Source: Leptodactylus fallax
Taxonomy: Eukaryota > Chordata > Amphibia > Anura > Leptodactylidae
NCBI GenBank assembly: GCA_947044405.1
Contig: CAMRHE010000011.1
Coordinates: 7,174,501 to 7,238,500, forward strand
Direction: 5' to 3'
Length of the DNA stretch: 64,000 nucleotides
Position numbers and translations under genes: made by a program. The notes beneath the pieces were generated by a model that saw only the letters and a list, made by a program, of their open reading frames with translations, did not search any database and was not told where the DNA came from. Shown one piece after another: positions 1-11,141 of the stretch. Numbering within the stretch: the first letter of the stretch is position 1; every line of letters begins with the position of its first letter.

Positions 1-1409
1 GCTCCACAGTATAAAATGCTCTCCTGAGCCCTCCAGTTTCCCCACATGGTATATAATGCTCCACAGTATAAAATGCTCCCCTGAGCCCCCCATAGTGGCC
101 CCACATGATATGTAAAGCTCCACACAGTATAATACTCCAGTGGCCCACACAGTATACTACCCCTTAGTGGCCCCAGACAGTGCAATATGCTCCCCAGCAG
201 CCCCACACAATATAATATGCTCCATACAGTATAATATGCACCCCACAATGCCCCCCCAGTATAATGCTCCAGTGGCCTAACACAGTATAACATGCTCCAT
301 AATTACCTCCACACAGTATAATAAACTCCCCAGAGGGGTTCCCCCAGTATAATGCTCCACAGTGGTCCCCCACAGTCCCCCCCAGTATAATGCTCTACAA
401 TGGCCTCACAGAGTATCATATGCTCTCGAAAAACCCCACACAATATAATACACTCCACAGTGGCCCCACACAGTATAACAGGCTCCCCACACTGTCCCTT
501 CCCCCAGTATAAAGCTCCACAGTGGCCCATAGTATAATATGCTCCCCAGAGGGCCCCCGCTAGTATAATGCTCCACAGTGCCCCCTCCAGTATTTTGCTC
601 CACAGTGGCCCCACGTAATATATTATGCTCCCCAGAGCGTCCCCCCAGTATAATGTTCCACAGTAGGCCCCACGCAGTATAATATGCTCCCCAGAGGGCC
701 CCCTAGTATAATGCTCATTAGTCCCCCCCGAATAATGCCCCACAGTGGCGCCACGCAATATAATATGCTCTGGTGATGGCCCCCCAGAATAATGCTCCAC
801 AGTGAACCCACTCAGTATAACATGCTCCAGAAATGGCCTCCACACAGTATAATATACTGCCCAGAGAGATTTCCCCAGTATAATACTCCACAGCGGCCCA
901 AAGCAGTATAATATGCTCTCCAGAGCCCCCCCAGTATAATGCTCCACATTGGCCCAAAACAGTATAACATGCTCTCCAGAGCCCCCCCCCCCAGTATAAT
1001 GCTCCACAGTGGCCCCGCACAGTATAATATATTGGCGGGCCCCTCTGGAGAGCATATTATACTGTGTGGGGAAACCGTGGAGCATTATACTGGGGGGGCT
1101 CTGGAGCGCATATTATACTGTGTGGGGCCACTGTGGAGTATTATACTGGGGAGGGGGCCCTCTGGAGAACATGTTATATTCTGTGGGGCCTCTATGGAGT
1201 ATTATAAAGTGGGGGGGGGCTCTGGAGAGCATGTTATATTCTGTGGGGCCACTGTGGAGCATTATACTGGGGGGCCCCTCTGGAGAGCATATTAAACTGT
1301 GTGGGGCCACTGTGGAGCATTATACTGGGGGCCCTCTGGAGAGCATATTAAACTGTGTGGGGCCACTGTGGAGCATTATACTGGGGGGCCCCTCTGGAGA
1401 GCATAATCT
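1..1409. repeat. Minisatellite array with an internal orientation switch
   Basis: Degenerate tandem repeat of about 28-31 bases, often paired as a dimer of about 57 bases. The core is a GTATAATGCTCC-like box separated by C-rich linkers. From 1 to about 1030 the core reads as 'cagtataatatgctcc'; from about 1064 it reads in reverse complement ('ggagcatattatactg'). Short arms at 1020-1030 and 1064-1074 mark the switch. The open frames running through it arise because the period is near a multiple of three; the peptides are only repeats of the unit, so I do not call genes. Related arrays occur at 10083, 27604, 28636, 30973 and 32990. Confidence 0.9.
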
Positions 1410-1877
1410 GTGCCCGGGGGAGGTGAGGGAAAATAACAAACAGTTATACTCACCTTGTCTTACCTCTCCTGGGCCTCCTCGTGCTGCTCCGCTATCCCCG
1501 CCGGCGCTGGCTTCTTTTTCTCTGCGGCTGACGTCACACGTTGTGGACGTCATCGCTGAGGCCTGTGATTGGGCCTCAGCGATTACGTGAGGCACGCTGT
1601 CAGCACGCCCCACGTGATTGCTAAGGCTGAGGCCTGGCCTCAGGGGTGATGTCCGGAACGCCAGAAGATGATGTCGGACGCCAGGACAGGTGAGTAAAAA
1701 TGTTTGTTATTTTTACTCACCTCGGAAAGGGGCCCTGCAGTCCCTTTCGGTTATTGATTTGGCCGGGCCTGACTCCGAGATCCGGAGTCATCAGGTTCTG
1801 GATCCCGGGGCCCCTTTGGGGACGGGGCCCTGGGCAATTGCCCAGTTTGCCCCCCCCCCCCCCTAACGCTGGCCCTG
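1410..1877. mobile_element. GC-rich body and right end of the minisatellite-carrying repeat
   Basis: The array runs into a GC-rich stretch holding two inverted copies of a short motif ('aggtgagtaaaaatgtttgt' near 1687 and its complement near 1444). It ends in a poly-C run and 'ggccctg' at 1877. Read on the minus strand this end starts CAGGGCC, which resembles the ends of non-autonomous hAT-like elements. The same body recurs near 22080-22310 and 31130-31250. The left end lies outside the window, so a target duplication cannot be tested. Confidence 0.45.
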
Positions 1878-1909
1878 ACGCCACCTTTCATGTGTCAGTG
1901 GAACACATA

Positions 1910-2845
<936 letters not shown>

Positions 2846-2990
2846 TATGCGTTCCACAACTCGTGACACTTGCGCTGCTATGCAGTGAAGGCATGGTCCC
2901 AGCACATGCGCCCAATAGGAGAGCACAGGTGAGCTATTTGGAGCTAAAATAGTTTTGTGGTGCCTATATAAACTTCTATACCATACTAAG

Positions 2991-3038
2991 CCAGCACTTC
3001 CTGAAGAAGCTAGTGTGAAATGTGCATTGGGGTGCTGG
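2991..3038 (+). ncRNA. Hammerhead ribozyme-like motif (type I layout)
   Basis: The conserved core CTGAAGA (3001-3007) is followed by a short stem II and GAAA (3017-3020), then self-complementary ATGTGCAT (3020-3027) as a very short stem III, with U at the cleavage position (3028). Bases 2991-3000 (ccagcacttc) pair along their full length with 3029-3038 (ggggtgctgg), eight Watson-Crick and two G-U pairs, making stem I. Stem II is weak (two pairs around a UAGU loop). Short stem III is typical of hammerheads in Penelope-like elements. Self-cleavage is an inference. Confidence 0.6.
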
Positions 3039-4587
3039 TCAGTGTGATTACAGGAATCTTTGCCTGATGGCTGGTTGGTATTTATTATATATCTCTTTAT
3101 AATGAACTGTGTTTGAGTAGCCTATTGTTATTTTGCACATTGAGGTTTTGTACTATTTGTGGTTCTATGTAGTTTGAGCATCAATTATCTATATAAACTT
3201 CCCTTGGTATTTATTTTTGATATTGGTTTATATTTATATTTATTTATGAATAGGCTATAGCATATATACATATATATATTGCTGAAATTAAAGTGTTTGT
3301 ATTATACATTGTGCATTGAAATATATTGATTCATCATGTGCAAAATTTTGATGTAATTATGATATGATATTCATGTGTACAACACTGTTCCAGATTGGTT
3401 TTTAATTGTTTTAATTGTTTTTAATTGCTTGCAAAATTATGAAAATTAATAATAGTTTAATAAAGATTAATTTTGGAATAGACGTGATTTGTCAGTTTTG
3501 AGAGCTATTATTGGTTTCTTGTTATTGCTATTTGGTGTTCTATATACTTGGATATATTTTTTGGATTATGAGACCTGATATTCTTTTTGTATTAATTGTT
3601 TGTACCTAAACAGCCTTAAAGAAAACACCAGTATCATGGGTAGCACATGGTAGGTGGGTAGCTCATTACAGATTAAGGCTCATTTGGGTGTTGTTGTACA
3701 AGCTGCCGCTAAAAACAAAGACATGAATGCAAGAATCAGACAGGACATACAGTAGCTGGCTTGATAATGGAAAAATGTTGTAAAAAGTATCGACTACAAC
3801 TATGTGGAACTATTATACACTAGTTGGCCTATAACCTGGTCCAGCACATTTCATATATTTTCTTTTGAACCCAGTTTGAACCCAGTACTTTTTAAAATAG
3901 GGCATGAAACTTTCAGACCAGTTTATAGCTGTAACATTTAATACTTTTGGTAAGCAAACTTATTTTTCTTTTATAGTCCATAAACATTAGATAGTTAAGC
4001 CATTAGGAAGCTGAGGACATTAGGAATGCTATTTCTATTATAGTAAATGTAACTGTTTTTGTAGAGTATAATGGGCAGGAGAAGTCTAATTTACAGTTAA
4101 CATAAATAGTTCAAAAATTTGCTTCATGATGGATCAGCTTTTTAAAGCTTCATAAAGTAACGGTTGTTCTTTAAAGATTTTGCCCATTAGATATTGGATT
4201 CAAATAGAAATTTATCACCATTGCAATATATTATAACAACTGTACTTGAAAAGGATCAACAGCCTGTGAAGGCACAATAGTTTGCAAAAGAAAAAAAAAA
4301 TCACTATTAAAGAAGAAGTTAAATCTTTTATTCCATATTTTACAACACAAGATATTGAAGAATAGTCAAGGTTCAGTTACCTCTTTCATTTCAAATTATA
4401 TTTTCTGACATTTAATACTTCAGATGTTTCAAATTCTCCTTATGTCAAAGTTATCATTATGGAAGTCTGACTTATTAAAAAGTTTTCTTTTCTGCAAGAG
4501 TGTCATTGACCTTTTCACTGAATTTGTTTTACTTTTTGAAAGCCTTTTTAATCATAGCTGTACAGAGGTATAGTCGTCATCACAAAT
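3039..4587. other. AT-rich stretch with no recognised gene
   Basis: About 1.5 kb of AT-rich sequence without a supported coding region. Its left part may be the body of the hammerhead-bearing repeat, since a 'ctatataaactt' block occurs both at about 2963 and 3190. A (TA)n tract lies near 3262-3280 and a poly-A run near 4290. Nothing else is recognisable. Confidence 0.5.
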
Positions 4588-4672
4588 TAATTTTTAGTCA
4601 TCAAACTGTATAATGTTCTCCCCAATGTTCCCCACAATATAATTCACTCCCCAGTGCCTCCCACAGTATATA
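4588..4672 (+). repeat. Left arm of an 85-base palindrome split by TcB
   Basis: This arm is the reverse complement, with few mismatches, of 6266-6350. It consists of three diverged monomers of the minisatellite family ('ctgtataatgttctcccc' and relatives). The two arms meet at the TA target used by TcB, so the pre-insertion site was a near-perfect palindrome centred on that TA. Confidence 0.88.
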
Positions 4673-6265
4673 CAATGGGTATGGAAAGTATTCAGACCCC
4701 TTTAAATTTTTCACTCTTTGTTTCATTGCTGCCATTTGCTAAAAGCAAAAAAGTTCATTTTATTTCTCATTAATGTACACTCAGCACCCCATTTTGACAG
4801 AAAAAAAAACAGAAATGTAGATATTTTTGCAAATTTATTAAAAGAAAAACTGAAATATCACATGGTCATAAGTATTCAGACCCTTTGCTCAGTATTGAGT
4901 AGAGAAGCACCCTTTTGAGCTAGTACAGCCATCTTCTTGGGAATGATGCAACAAGTTTTTCACATCTGGATTTGGGGATTCTCTGCCATTCTTCCTTGCA
5001 GATCCTCTCCAGTTCCGTCAGGTTGGATGGTGAACATTGGTGGACAGCCATTTTCAGGTCTCTCCAGCGATGCTCAATTGGGTTGAGGTCAGGGCTCAGG
5101 CTGGGCCAGAAACAAATGGTCACAGAGTTGTTTCAAAGCCACTCCTTTGTTATTTTAGCTGTGTGCTTAGGGTCATTGTCTTGTTGGAAGGTGAACCTTC
5201 GGCACAGTCTGAGGTCCAGAGCACTCTGGAAGAGGTTTTCTTCCAGGATATCTCTGTACTTGGCCACATTCATCTTTCCTTCAATTGCAACCAGTTATCC
5301 TGTCCCTGCAGCTGAAAAACACCTCCATAGCATGATGCTGCCACCACCATGTTTCACTGTTGGGATTGTATTGGGCAGGTGATTAGCAGTGTCTGATTTT
5401 CTCCACACATACTGCTTAGAATTAACGGCAAAAAGTTCAATCTTCATCACATCAGACCAGAGAATCTTATTTCTCATAGTCTGGGATTCCTTCATGTGTT
5501 TTTTGGCAAACTCTATGCGGGCTTTCATATGTCTTGCACTGAGGAAAGGATTCCTTCAGGCCACTCTGCCATAAAGCCCCGACTGGTGGAACTTTCTCCC
5601 ATCACCCTACTGCATCTCTGGAGCTCAGCCACAGTGATCTTCTTTATCTCTCTCAACAAGGCTCTTCTCCCACGATTGCTCAGTTTGGCTGGATGGCCAG
5701 GTCTAGGAAGAGTTCTGGTCGTCCCAAAATTCTTCCATTTAAGGATTATGTATGAATCTTATTATGAATCTTGAATGCTGCACAAATTATTTTGTAACCT
5801 TGGCCAGATCTGTGCCTTGCCACAATTCTGTCTCTGAGCTCCTTGGGCAGTTCCTTTGACCTCATGATTCTCATTTGCTCTGACATGCACTGTGAGCTGT
5901 GAGGTCTTATATAGACAGGTTTGTGCCTTTCCTAATCAAGTCCAATCAGTTTAATTAAGCACAGCTGGACTCCAATGAAGGAGTAGAACCATCTCAAGGA
6001 GGATCAGAAGGAAATGGACATCAGTGAGTTAAATATGAGTGTCACAGCAAAGGGTCTGAATACTTATGACCATGTGATTTTTCCATTTTTTTCTTTTTTA
6101 ATAAATTTGTAAAAATATCTACATTTCTGTTTTTTTTCTGTTAAGATGGGTTGCTGAGTGTACATTGATGAGAAATAAAATTAACTTTTTTTCTTTTAGC
6201 AATTGACTGCAATGAAACAAAGAGTGAAAAATTTAAAGGGGTCTGAATACTTTCCGTACCCGCTG
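4673..6265 (-). mobile_element. Tc1/mariner element TcB
   Basis: A 1593-base element with long inverted repeats of about 210 bases that begin CAGCGGGTACGGAAAGTATT on the right end (a variant on the left). Each repeat contains outer and inner copies of 'gtattcagacc', the IR/DR layout of Sleeping Beauty-like Tc1 elements. TA duplications lie at 4671-4672 and 6266-6267. It sits exactly at the centre of the palindrome formed by 4588-4672 and 6266-6350. Confidence 0.95.
4920..5874 (-). pseudogene. Tc1-like transposase (TcB), degenerate
   Basis: The minus-strand reading starts at an ATG at 5874 (MRIMRSKELPKEL) downstream of a TATATAAG box. It carries the helix-turn-helix region in broken frames, then the catalytic core: WSDVMKIEL (first Asp near 5440), [26 protein letters not shown] (second Asp) and [11 protein letters not shown] (Glu). 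It ends near 4920. Several frameshifts and in-frame stops separate the blocks, and the residue after the first catalytic Asp is changed (SDV for SDE). It is a dead DD34E transposase. Family membership is certain; the exact start is tentative. Confidence 0.88.
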
Positions 6266-6350
6266 TATATACTGTGGGAGGCACTGGGGAGTGAATTATA
6301 TTGTGGGGGACATTGGGGAGAACATTATACAGTTTGGTGACTAAAAATTA
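6266..6350 (-). repeat. Right arm of the palindrome split by TcB
   Basis: Inverted copy of 4588-4672, ending in 'ctaaaaatta'. See the left arm for the reconstruction of the insertion site. Confidence 0.88.
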
Positions 6351-7040
6351 GTTTTCACTGTAGGAAAAGAGATGCACGTCACTCCACTTGTAGATCCACC
6401 ATTTAGTATAATTTATACAGATTGCCTTGGCACTCCAAGGGACTTGAGATTAATTCAGTTCATTTATTGATCAACAAGGCAAGCAATCCAAACACTATGG
6501 AATGCTTCAGATGTCACAATGAAATCTTCTTCAGACACTGTAATGTAAGAGGCAAGGATAATGACTCAAGTGTACATCATCAATCCTTGTGTAGACAAAG
6601 TATCATAGATATACACAACACGATATGCATCATAGTAAGTGACAGTAGGTTATACCAAAGGTGCTCATAATGTATATGCTGGACAATCTTATACAGTCTG
6701 TCAGCAGGAAAAATTACATGAATCTACTCACAGAACCTTGTTGGGCTTCTCACGACTGCTCGTTTGCTGAGAATTTTGGTGTTTTATAATTATGTAAATT
6801 AATTGAAAAGGGTTTTAGGAGCATGTAATCTGCAGTGTGGGCTTCTGTAAATGCTGTAGATTCATTTCTGCTCAGCTCCCCCCCCCCCCCCCACAGGTTG
6901 TATGACAACTGTAGTTGTAGGCCCCACAGGGAAAGTGTAGTAGATTATACGTTAAAATACACTAAGGGACAATAAATATAGGCTCAAATGTGGAAAAACA
7001 TAATGGATTGCAATAAGTAAGTGGGGAAAAGAGGAAGAAG
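6351..7040. other. No supported gene; possible hammerhead-type repeat remnant
   Basis: On the minus strand, 6495-6545 shows CTGAAGA, a possible AGAT/ATCT stem and GAAG in place of GAAA. Downstream come an AATAAA and a 'cttggagtgccaaggcaatc' tail. A similar order (core, AATAAA, tail) follows the better preserved motif at 62700-62765. The match is weak and the cleavage core is altered. A poly-C run lies near 6880. No open frame here has coding character. Confidence 0.3.
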
Positions 7041-7336
7041 ATGCCAGGTGGAAGGCATATTGAGGCCTCAGAGAAGGGGTCTATTTATCAGAGCGCGTCA
7101 GTGATGCATGCCCAGTGTTACGGCAGCCCTTGCTTCTCTCAGTGCCAGAGAATGCTGAGTCTGGTGCCCCCACCGTGCACAGGTTACAAAAAAAAGAGAT
7201 TGGGGGCACAACATAGAGTAAGTAAAGTGAAGGAAGAAAAGAGACAATATAAATGAGGAAGGGTGAAGATGAGAAACAAAGCAATGAGATATTATGAAAA
7301 AAAGGAAATATGGTACACAAGAGGAATCTACAGGAT

Positions 7337-7399
<63 letters not shown>

Positions 7400-7402
7400 A
7401 AA
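7041..7402 (+). repeat. Foldback arm with (GAAA)n tract
   Basis: This arm starts 'aggcatattgaggcctcaga' and ends in an uninterrupted GAAA tract at 7338-7402. The segment 8605-9005 is its inverted, diverged partner (roughly three quarters identical by eye), so both arms point their tetranucleotide tracts inward. Open frames read from the tract are repeat artefacts. Confidence 0.75.
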
Positions 7403-7592
7403 AGGAATAACTAAAGATATGGCAAGGGGAGGAAGGGATGATGAGGGGGAGTAGAGCAAGATTAAAATTATGGAGGAAAGGTATAGGGACAAGGAGAAAA
7501 GTGGTGGGGAATTTAACAAGGATGATATTGTAAAGTAAAAAAGGCAAAAAAAGGACACTTCATGGAAAATGATCAAATGAGCATAGATGAGG

Positions 7593-8037
7593 TTAAAGAG
7601 GACCTTTCACCACCTCCAACAAGTCCAGCTCTTTACATCATTTAATAGCTGCTGCTCCACTTATTCCTTCACAGTTGGAATTTTTTCCCTAGCCCTCATC
7701 ATTCCTGAGCAATCAATGCTGTTAATTTTATTGCCTGATATAATATTTAATCTCTGTACTGTCAGGGGGCGGTGTCAAGCAGGAGCAGACAAGGGGTGTG
7801 ATTCTGAGCTTTTACACTTGCTGCCTCTGATTGGCGCTCTGAATCACGCTCCCCTGCCTGACACCGCCCTTCTGACGTTACAGAGCTTAAATCAGGAACC
7901 AAAAAAAACTGCCCTTGTTGCTTAGGAATGGCGGGGACGAGAAAGAAAGTTCCAACTGTGCTGGAATCAGTGGAGAAGCACCTATTAACAGATGTTAAGA
8001 ACTTAAATTGGTGGAGGTGGTGGAAGGTCTTCTTTAA
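7593..8037. mobile_element. TTAA-flanked MITE
   Basis: Both ends carry TTAA (7593-7596, 8034-8037) followed by inverted repeats of roughly 30 bases: 'agaggacctttcaccacctc' on the left and its complement on the right. TTAA duplications and AAAGAGGACC-type ends fit piggyBac/Kolobok-like (amphibian T2-type) non-autonomous elements. The 445-base body holds no gene. It sits in the loop of the GAAA foldback. Confidence 0.8.
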
Positions 8038-8229
8038 GGTTTCTGTAAAGAAAATAAGGAAATACATTAGAACAAGTTAGGAAGCATAGGACTAAATGAA
8101 CAGTAAGAATTAAATGCACAATAGGTATCAGATGAATCTCTGGATGTCATATTCACAATTCAGGCCAATAGCCACAAGAGAGTTTTTCCCCCAACATATA
8201 TGAGACTGCATGGACAGTTGATACATCCA

Positions 8230-8457
8230 TTCAATACATTGTTATATTGAGGAAAATTAAGGCAGAGAAAAGCACCCTTGGGTGTGCATAGATATTGTTA
8301 TCCACTAACCTTGGTGTTGGATCCAATGCCAGCCCTAAGGAATCTGCCGCTGAGACTGCATGTACTTCGAAATCAAGATAGAAACTTGTGGCTCAAAACT
8401 GATTTCTGGATACAGTAAGCGAAGCCTTAGTTGTCCTCAATGTAACAATGTATTGAA
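8230..8457. repeat. Short inverted repeat pair inside the foldback loop
   Basis: 'ttcaatacattgttatattg' at 8230-8249 is repeated in inverted orientation with one mismatch around 8438-8457. The enclosed 180 bases have no gene. It may be a small independent foldback. Confidence 0.5.
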
Positions 8458-8604
8458 GGAATCCAGTGTCAGCCCCATCTTGACAGTTCAGTTTATTCGC
8501 ATTTCTCTATGTGTGACTCATCATACGTAGGTAACATAATCAAGGGTAGAAATGGCCGAACTGCTTTGTAACAAGCTTGGTTTGTCCCAAATATTCCAAA
8601 TTTC

Positions 8605-8694
<90 letters not shown>

Positions 8695-9005
8695 CTGAAC
8701 CATATTTTCTTTCTCTTAATGTCTCATTGCTTTATTTCTCCCTTTCACCCTATTTCATTTATATTTTATGTTTTCTTCCTTCGCTTTAATTACTATATGT
8801 TGTGCCTTCAATCTTCTTTTTTTCCCGAATGCTTATGGACGCCGGACTCTGCATTCTCTGACTGGGACCTATATTGTGTATGCACACGTCACTGAGGGAA
8901 GCGACATGACTCCAGGCATGTGTCACGGGCGCACTTTGATAAATACACCCAGCAAAATTATGAGCAACAGATGCCCTTCTCTGTGGCCTCAATATGCCTT
9001 CCTGA
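8605..9005 (-). repeat. Foldback arm with (TTTC)n tract
   Basis: Inverted partner of 7041-7402. An uninterrupted TTTC tract at 8605-8694 leads outward into 'ctgcattctctgactgggac', with the distal end around 'ggcctcaatatgccttcctg'. The two tracts differ in length (about 65 and 90 bases). Confidence 0.75.
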
Positions 9006-9119
9006 TAAAGAATGCCCTGCCCTTTCAGAAAAGTGGCTTTAAATTGTCAAAAATCACTGATTTTATGCAACTTTAGTGGCAGAACCACAATGGTGGCTCC
9101 TTCCCCACTGGTTGGATAT

Positions 9120-9436
9120 CAAAATATTGTATTGAATTGGTTTAAGATGAAATTGGAGTCCAAATTTAAGCTAAGGTAAAGGTAGCCAAATCTGTATATC
9201 TGGTATTTGATCACTGAGTCTCTGTTGAGAAGGGAAATGGGGAGAAAATTACTTGGAGTGATGGTATCCTTACCCACTTTTGGTAGTGTGATTATAGTTG
9301 TCTGAAGCATTTTGGAAGAAAATTGACCCGTTGACATAGCTAAGTTACACATTTTGACAAGATGAGGGAGTAGTTGGGGTGTAAATAGATGTAGATACTC
9401 ATTTGAGAATTCATCTGGACCTGGCGATTTACCCAA
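9120..9436 (-). pseudogene. L1-type ORF2 reverse transcriptase fragment
   Basis: The minus strand encodes the N-terminal part of an L1-clade reverse transcriptase. KSPGPDEFSNEYL matches the conserved K-PG-DG-E-Y block, followed by the PKVGKD block and a degraded SYRPISLLN block (SNFLPISLLNRD). In the living family this enzyme primes reverse transcription at nicked target DNA. Only about 100 residues remain. The right side is cut precisely by the TTAA of a MITE end at 9438, and the left side decays near 9120. Residues at key positions are changed (DE for DG), so it is inactive. Confidence 0.8.
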
Positions 9437-9437
9437 C

Positions 9438-9560
9438 TTAAAGGGGTTGTCCAGGATAAATCCATATTGTAAAGACAAGGCCCCCATGCCCCCCTCCAAC
9501 TTTTTAATTTAAATGTTTTATCTACCATTTTTTCTTACCTTAAACAGCTAAGGAGGACCA
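9438..9560 (+). mobile_element. TTAA MITE, left end only
   Basis: TTAA followed by 'aggggttgtccaggataaat'. The same end recurs at 9765 and, diverged, at 54833. No matching right end is seen nearby, so this is a truncated or nested copy. Confidence 0.5.
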
Positions 9561-9764
9561 TGCAAGCATTAAGGTACCTGACCTGAATTGCTATGGAGTT
9601 CCCTCTCAGTCCAGTGAGAGATACAATGGGGAGTTTTGCTAACTTTACTCCAGAATAGTGAGGAAGACATTTTCTCACAAAACAGTTACTTGCCGCTACC
9701 CAGAAACTTCTTCACGCAAGTGCTGGATAAAGCTTTTCCCCAGTAGTAAAGGAGTTAGCAGATA

Positions 9765-9880
9765 TTAAAGGGGTTGTCCAGGATAAATCTATATTTAAAA
9801 CATAAGCCCCCCCCCCAGCTTTCTAAATAACATTTATTAATAATTTTTCTTAGTTTTACTGTAATATATGTAGGTCATGT
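9765..9880 (+). mobile_element. TTAA MITE, second left end
   Basis: TTAA followed by 'aggggttgtccaggataaat', in the same orientation as the copy at 9438, then a poly-C run and 'agctttctaaataacattta'. The right end is not visible. Confidence 0.5.
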
Positions 9881-10082
9881 GACCTACATATATTAAATTT
9901 TTTTACTTTCCGCTGACGTTGCAGGGTAATGGATATACGCACCCCCAAATGTCAGTGGAAAGTACCCTCCCCCCAGACCCATTATCATGTCCTAGGTCCA
10001 GAGCTGCCAAGAAGAAAAAGTAAGTGTAATGGGGCCTGGGGGCATGTCAAAGAGGAGGTGGCGGTGGCACACGTCACAAAGC

Positions 10083-11020
10083 AGAATCACAAAGCGGCCA
10101 CTGTGGAGCATTATACTGCGCAGGGGCCACTGTGGAGCATTATATTATTCTGGGCGCAACTGTGGAGCATATTATACTTTACAGGGGCCAGTGTGGGGCA
10201 TTATACTGTGTGTGGGCCACTATGTAGCATATTGTACTGTGCAGGGGCCACTGTGGACCATTATACTTTGCAGGGGTCACTGTGGAGCATATTATACTGT
10301 GCAGGAGCCACTGTGGAGCATTATATTATTCAGGGGCAACTGTGGAGCATATTGTACTGTACAGGGGGCCACTGTGGAGCATTATACTGTGTGGGGGCCA
10401 CTGTAGAGCATATTATACTGTGCAGGAGCCAGTGTAGAGCATTATAATGTGCAGGGGCCACTGTGGAGCATTATACCGTGCAGGGGCGACTGTGGAGCAT
10501 ATTATACTGTGCAGGGGCGACTGTGGAGCATATTATACTGTGCAGGAGCCAGTGTAGAGCATTATAATGTGCAGGGGCCACTGTGGAGCATTATACTGTG
10601 CAGGGGCGACTGTGGAGCATATTATACTGTGCAGGGGCGACTGTGGAGCATATTATACTGTGTGGGATCCACTGTGGAGCATTATACTGTGCAGGGGCCT
10701 CTGTGGAGTATATTATACTGTGCAAGGGGCCACTGTGGAGCATTATACTGTGCATGGGCCACTGTGGAGCATATTATACTGTGCGGGATCCACTGTGTAG
10801 CATTATACTGTGCAGGGGCCTCTAAGGAGCATATTATACTGTCCAGGGTCCACTGTGGAGCATTATACTGTGCAGGGGTCACTGTGGAGCATTATACTGT
10901 GCGGGGGCCACTGTGGAGCATATTAATCTGTGGTACTATGGAGCATTATACTGTGCGGCGGCCACTGTGAAGCATATTATACTGTGCAGGGATCACTGTG
11001 GAGCATTATGCAGCGGGGGA
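10083..11020 (+). repeat. Minisatellite array with 120-base higher-order units
   Basis: Tandem monomers of 29-31 bases with core 'gtggagcatattatactgtg' and a 'caggggccact' linker. Every fourth monomer tends to repeat: 10401-10520 is nearly identical to 10521-10640, and 10651-10770 resembles 10771-10880, an offset of 120 bases. The open frames across the array are artefacts of a period divisible by three. Same family as 1-1409, in the opposite orientation to most of that array. Confidence 0.92.
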
Positions 11021-11094
11021 GGTGGCTCAAAATTCATGCTGGCAGCTCTGTGTGCTATGTTTTGCTCTCTTAAATTGTCACCTGTATAAAAGAC

Positions 11095-11102
11095 TCCTGT
11101 CC
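11095..11102 (+). promoter_or_regulatory. TATA box of TcC
   Basis: TATAAAAG lies 40 bases upstream of the transposase ATG at 11142, the same arrangement as in TcF1. Confidence 0.5.
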
Positions 11103-11141
11103 ACAGACTCAATTAATAAGTCAGACTCTAACCTCTACAAC

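Noticed and set aside
303..1085. A 260-codon open frame on the minus strand
   Set aside because: Same artefact as above: minisatellite translation with no domain and no codon bias.
1..1409. Possible CRISPR array
   Set aside because: Spacers are not unique, repeats are degenerate, and the surrounding genome is clearly eukaryotic with vertebrate transposons.
3262..3285. (TA)n tract as a Tc1 footprint
   Set aside because: Simple TA repeats are common here and no terminal repeat sequence lies beside it.
7098..7576. Lys/Arg-rich and Phe/Ser/Leu-rich open frames around (GAAA)n
   Set aside because: Generated by the tetranucleotide tract, which has no stop in several frames.
10029..10970. Long overlapping open frames of 125-173 codons
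   Set aside because: They lie wholly in a minisatellite whose period is near 30 bases; the products are repeats of one short peptide and exist in several frames and on both strands.
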